This document shows, piece after piece, positions 63,587-64,000 of a stretch of 64,000 nucleotides of DNA. Below the pieces are notes generated by a model. That model saw nothing but the letters and a program-made list of their open reading frames with translations, made no database searches and was not told the DNA's origin. Each line of letters opens with the position of its first letter. Position 1 is the stretch's first letter. Both the position numbers and the translations under genes were made by a program. The stretch spans positions 32,716-96,715 of the forward strand of contig NZ_LAHA01000034.1 of assembly GCF_002608075.1 (NCBI RefSeq), given 5' to 3'. This DNA comes from Nostoc linckia z4. GTDB taxonomy: Bacteria; Cyanobacteriota; Cyanobacteriia; Cyanobacteriales; Nostocaceae.

Positions 63587-64000
63587 ATGGAAGCGTCACG
63601 GACGACACTTGTTCTAATATCACCAGACAAAGACCTAGTGGAACGAAACCAAAGAAAAATCTGTCTGCGTAAGTTAGCGACAAACTTCACCCACCAACTT
63701 TATTACTTCACTGTAAAAAAAGACTTTGAACAGAACAAACCACCTAATAGAAGGGTAATACTATACGAGGTCGGTGACATCAACGACAACAAAGAACACG
63801 CAAAGATGACCTCCTACACCGGATCTCTCCCACTAGGGATCGACCACATCATCGTATCCGCCCACGGCTCTGAATTCTCTCCCACGTTTACACCTGAGAA
63901 ATACAAGTTCAAACCGGTGGTAGACCCTACCATACCAACGAACTATAAGACACAAATGAGCCACATCACCGGCAGCAATTTCTTCGAGTATCTCTGCGGG
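63587..64000 (+). CDS. Partial ORF running off the window, unknown family
   Basis: The frame is open from ATG 63587 (MEASRTTLVLISPDKD) to the last base: 138 codons with no stop. A strong ribosome-binding site (AAAAAAAGGAGAACGAC) lies 7-13 nt upstream. The sequence is alpha/beta-like (RTTLVLISPD, NRRVILYEVGDI, GIDHIIVSAHGSEFS). An SAHGS stretch after a hydrophobic strand is faintly like the His-Gly loop of caspase/CHAT folds or the DUF4347 LSHG motif, but this is weak. Codon use is unusual, with many ATC, TAC, CTC, CTA and ACC. It follows the sigma pseudogene by 41 bp and may have been its target. The C-terminus is not in the window. Confidence 0.7.
   Translation, partial: MEASRTTLVLISPDKDLVERNQRKICLRKLATNFTHQLYYFTVKKDFEQNKPPNRRVILYEVGDINDNKEHAKMTSYTGSLPLGIDHIIVSAHGSEFSPTFTPEKYKFKPVVDPTIPTNYKTQMSHITGSNFFEYLCG

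Noticed and set aside
63444..63683. 79-codon minus-strand frame
   Set aside because: Antisense to the basic tail of the sigma pseudogene and to the start of the partial ORF; hydrophobic only because of the complement of Lys/Arg codons.

Overview
The window looks like chromosome from a filamentous, probably heterocyst-forming cyanobacterium (Nostocales: Nostoc, Calothrix or Tolypothrix type). The evidence is the very frequent HIP1 octamer GCGATCGC, heptameric short tandem repeats, dispersed GTTGAC palindromes, a treZ-treY-treH cluster in the order known from Anabaena/Nostoc, multi-receiver hybrid kinases, and cyanobacterial families such as DUF928, TPS haemagglutinin and TPR-CHAT proteins. No species can be named from the sequence alone.

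Layout. 1-660: a 239-bp exact tandem duplication without a convincing gene. 660-8140: a DCC-family protein, then the trehalose genes treZ, treY (synthesis from maltodextrin) and treH (degradation), separated by repeat-filled spacers. 8.2-11.4 kb: a Uma2-type nuclease, a soluble receiver-kinase, and a divergent NarL-type regulator; the 0.7-kb divergent spacer carries a textbook NtcA-type promoter. 11.6-15.5 kb: tRNA-Leu(CAG), a SpoU/TrmH RNA methyltransferase, a small acidic protein, a SAM methyltransferase and an aspartate-type aminotransferase with a clear terminator. 15.5-21.1 kb (minus): CheR-type methyltransferase, a membrane-tailed protein and a 1215-aa CHASE3-HAMP-GAF-kinase with three receivers. 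21.5-26.9 kb: stress-type membrane proteins, a MATE exporter and a PPP-type phosphatase.

26.9-38.2 kb is an AT-rich accessory stretch of small membrane, secreted and unknown proteins, including a SLOG-like protein, a beta-propeller-like protein, a 10-repeat WG protein, a SUKH-domain protein with an unknown partner, and an LprI-repeat protein. 38.2-39.8 kb holds a decayed transposase whose reading frame is a chimera of two unrelated IS families. A 1.3-kb gene-free stretch follows.

41-63.5 kb is the most interesting part, bounded by two paralogous ECF-like sigma genes: one intact, coupled to a TPR gene and flanked by a roughly 70-bp inverted repeat, and one decayed in region 4. Between them lie a DsbA-like oxidoreductase and a probable operon encoding a two-partner-secretion exoprotein and its transporter, an exported TPR-CHAT protease, a triple-TIR/CHASE2 membrane protein and a DUF928 protein. 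Next come a SLOG (LSDAT) nucleotide-sensor-like protein, an IS630 remnant, a DUF4231/SLATT-like membrane domain fused to a GH24 lysozyme, and a second probable cell-wall enzyme. I read this as a candidate surface-sensing and cell-suicide (conflict) island: outside contact through the TPS and CHASE2 modules, NAD-cleaving TIR and caspase-like CHAT effectors, and a nucleotide-sensor plus pore/muramidase pair. That reading is inference. The window ends inside an unrecognised ORF (63587 onward) with a strong ribosome-binding site.
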